The position numbers and the translations under genes were made by a program. Positions 62,477-64,000 of a DNA stretch of 64,000 nucleotides are shown piece after piece. The notes beneath the pieces were generated by a model. The model did not search any database, had not been told where the DNA came from, and saw nothing but the letters and a program-made list of their open reading frames with translations. Every line of letters begins with the position of its first letter. The first letter of the stretch is position 1. Source of the DNA: JAXLYE01 sp046351595 (GTDB lineage: Bacteria > Myxococcota_A > Polyangia > Palsa-1104 > JAEUJZ01); NCBI GenBank assembly GCA_046351595.1, contig JAXLYE010000001.1:62001-126000 (forward strand), in the 5' to 3' direction.

Positions 62477-63427
62477 ATGGAAGCGGAGCCGCTGGTAAAG
62501 CTGCCCGAGCCACCCGATCCGCAGCGCGCGGCCACGCGGGTTCTCGTCGTCGGGGCCGGGCCGGTCGGGCACGCGCTCGCCCAGGGCCTGCAGCGCGCGG
62601 GTTTTGCCCTGCGCCACTGGTCGCGCTCGCAGGGGCCGCTGTGGCAGGAGCCGGGCGTGCACGACAACCGCGAGCGCGCGGCACCGGTCGACGTCGTGAT
62701 CCTGGCGGTGCGCGACGAGGCGATCGCGCAGGCCGCCGAGTTCATCGTCGAGCACGGGGCCGCGGGCAGTAAGACCGTGCTCCTGCACTGCGCGGGCGCG
62801 CTGGCGCCGGCCGAGGTGCTGGCGCGGCAGGCGCCGCGGGTCGCGGGCTGCGGCCTCTTGCACCCGCTGCGCTCGTTCACGCAGCCGCCGCCGGGGATCG
62901 GCGTCGACGCGTGGGCCGGCAGCGCGGTCAGCCTGAAGGGCACGGTGATGGCGATATGCGGCGACGAGCTCAGCGTGCAGCTCGGGCGCCGGCTGGTCGA
63001 GGCCGTGGGCGGCGTGCCGCTGCTGCTCGCGCCCGAGCAGCTGCCGCTCTACCACGCCGCGGCGGTGATGGCCGCGGGGCACGTCGCCGCGCTGCTCGAG
63101 GTGGCGTCGCACCTCTTGCGGCGCATCGGCCTGCCGCGCGAGCACGGCGAGAAGGCGCTGGCCGCGCTCACCCGCTCGGTCCTCGACAACATCGACGCGA
63201 CGGGCCTGACGCAGGCGCTGACCGGGCCGATCGCGCGCGGCGACGCCTCGACCGTGGCCCGCCACCTCGAGGCGCTGCGCAAGACGAGCTGCGAGGTCAC
63301 CGACATCTACCGCGCGCTCAGCTACACCGCCGTCGACATGGCCCAGCGCAAGGGCGTCGACCCCGAGACCCTCGACCGCATCATGGCGCTGCTCGACAAG
63401 AGCGCCCCCGACCCGCGCGCGCGCTAG
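62477..63427 (+). CDS. Rossmann-like/DUF2520 domain protein
   Basis: The product is 316 residues from ATG 62477. The N-terminal Rossmann motif is VLVVGAGPVGHALAQGLQRAG, followed by VDVVILAVRDEAIAQAAEF. GCGLLHPLRSFTQP leads into the helical DUF2520 C-domain (YHAAAVMAAGHVAALLEVASHLL, TGPIARGDASTVARHL). The arrangement resembles 6-phosphogluconate-dehydrogenase-type or ketopantoate-reductase-like NADP oxidoreductases. The enzyme's substrate is unknown, though DUF2520 genes in other bacteria often sit near pantothenate genes, which I do not see here. It is probably co-transcribed with nadD. Confidence 0.85.
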   Translation: MEAEPLVKLPEPPDPQRAATRVLVVGAGPVGHALAQGLQRAGFALRHWSRSQGPLWQEPGVHDNRERAAPVDVVILAVRDEAIAQAAEFIVEHGAAGSKTVLLHCAGALAPAEVLARQAPRVAGCGLLHPLRSFTQPPPGIGVDAWAGSAVSLKGTVMAICGDELSVQLGRRLVEAVGGVPLLLAPEQLPLYHAAAVMAAGHVAALLEVASHLLRRIGLPREHGEKALAALTRSVLDNIDATGLTQALTGPIARGDASTVARHLEALRKTSCEVTDIYRALSYTAVDMAQRKGVDPETLDRIMALLDKSAPDPRAR

Positions 63428-63448
63428 TCCATCGACCCCGCCAGCCGG

Positions 63449-64000
63449 TCAGCCCGAGGGCCGGGCGCCGCGATCGAGGCAGCAGCGGAAGCCGGCCTCG
63501 TAGGTGCGGAAGCCGCCGGGGTGCGCGGGGTTTGTGAACCCGCAGCTCGGCGGGCTACCGCCGTAGCAGCCGGCCCAGTAGCAGCCCTTCATCACGTGGT
63601 CGTAGTTGGTGCGGTTGGGGAACGAGCGGCGCACCCACTCGGCGACGTTGCCGGTCAGGTCGGAGGCGCCCTCCTCGGAGGTGCAGCCGCTGCGGCTGCC
63701 GCTCGGATCCGCCTGGTACAGCCGCGCGGCCTCGGCCATGGCGGCGGCGCTGGGCCACGTCGCGAGCACGGTCCAGCTCGGAGAGATCCACGTCTTGTCG
63801 TCGCTGCAGACGCCGCGGCGGTAGGTCGGCCCGTACGGGAAGGGCTGGCCGCGGCGGCCCTGGCACGCGCGCACCCACTCGGCCTCGGTGCACAGGCGCT
63901 TGCCGCGCGCCGCGCAGAACGCCTCGCCCTCGAGCGCGGTCTGCATGGCCAGCGGCTTTGCGCCCTTGATGTTGGGCGCCTCGTAGCGGTCCATGCAGGC
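63449..64000 (-). CDS. formylglycine-generating-enzyme (SUMF1)-like domain, N-terminal part off the window
   Basis: About 184 C-terminal residues are visible; the frame is still open at the window end, and CMDRYEAPN is the internal FGE motif rather than a start. FCAARGKRLCTEAEWVRACQ, SDLTGNVAEWVRRSF, MKGCYWAGCYGG and GFRTYEAGFRCCLD match the sulfatase-modifying-factor fold, including GNVxEW and GFR. In the true enzyme two Cys do copper-dependent oxidation of a substrate Cys to formylglycine. Here several extra Cys occur and the catalytic pair is not certain. Many bacterial members are not sulfatase activators but act as binding domains, often with kinases. Confidence 0.85.
   Translation of the reverse strand, partial: ACMDRYEAPNIKGAKPLAMQTALEGEAFCAARGKRLCTEAEWVRACQGRRGQPFPYGPTYRRGVCSDDKTWISPSWTVLATWPSAAAMAEAARLYQADPSGSRSGCTSEEGASDLTGNVAEWVRRSFPNRTNYDHVMKGCYWAGCYGGSPPSCGFTNPAHPGGFRTYEAGFRCCLDRGARPSG

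Overview
The window is 64 kb of mostly very GC-rich DNA with dense, often overlapping genes and no rRNA, tRNA or CRISPR that I could see. Lipoproteins with alanine/proline-rich linkers, eukaryote-like Ser/Thr kinases, a thioester alpha-2-macroglobulin, a formylglycine-generating-enzyme-like protein and TPR/pseudokinase pairs together suggest a myxobacterium-like member of the Myxococcota. This is an inference from gene content; no phylogenetic marker was tested.

Region 1, about 1-10,436: a lower-GC segment that looks like the right end of an integrated island. It opens with the 3' end of an unknown gene. A tightly packed operon on + follows: DinB-like four-helix protein, PaaK-like adenylate-forming ligase, AlkD-like DNA glycosylase, nucleoside deoxyribosyltransferase/CMP-hydrolase-like protein, SAM methyltransferase and MATE exporter. 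I read this as the edge of a biosynthetic locus for a DNA-reactive metabolite with layered self-protection. It is the best candidate here for an undescribed system. Next come a frameshifted DUF4403/beta-gamma-crystallin lipoprotein gene (broken in a CT repeat), a MITE-like element with 8-bp target duplication, and a tyrosine integrase. The integrase ends only 37 bp before the truncated 3' end of a Ser/Thr kinase gene, which marks the probable integration junction.

Region 2, about 10.4-19.2 kb: the kinase remnant, a radical SAM/B12 protein with a small phosphoglycosyl transferase, a zinc-ribbon membrane protein, an outer-membrane-like protein, glyoxalase II, a glutathione S-transferase and an RtcB RNA ligase.

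Region 3, about 19.3-36 kb: alpha-2-macroglobulin, small secreted and STAS-like proteins, a DUF2293 protein, an NCS2 nucleobase transporter, an Asp-nucleophile alpha/beta hydrolase, a triple-FKBP lipoprotein, an NTF2-like lipoprotein, a Tat-exported aldo/keto reductase, a membrane protein, a CpXC protein and an HELGH metallopeptidase that seems to lack its N-terminus.

Region 4, about 36.4-47.6 kb: two divergent regulator/oxidoreductase pairs (TetR with a quinone-oxidoreductase-like enzyme, MarR with an aldo/keto reductase), each with dyad sequences between the genes. Then a lipoprotein esterase, a large GH94-like lipoprotein, and a membrane cytochrome c translationally coupled to a SIS-domain protein.

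Region 5, about 47.7-64 kb: a rhomboid protease, two envelope proteins, a two-component system, two adjacent paralogous DUF4139 (MuiA-like) proteins, ApaG, a membrane-anchored phospholipase C/P1-nuclease-like protein, a pseudokinase/TPR pair, NadD, a DUF2520 protein and the C-terminal part of a formylglycine-generating-enzyme-like protein that runs off the window.
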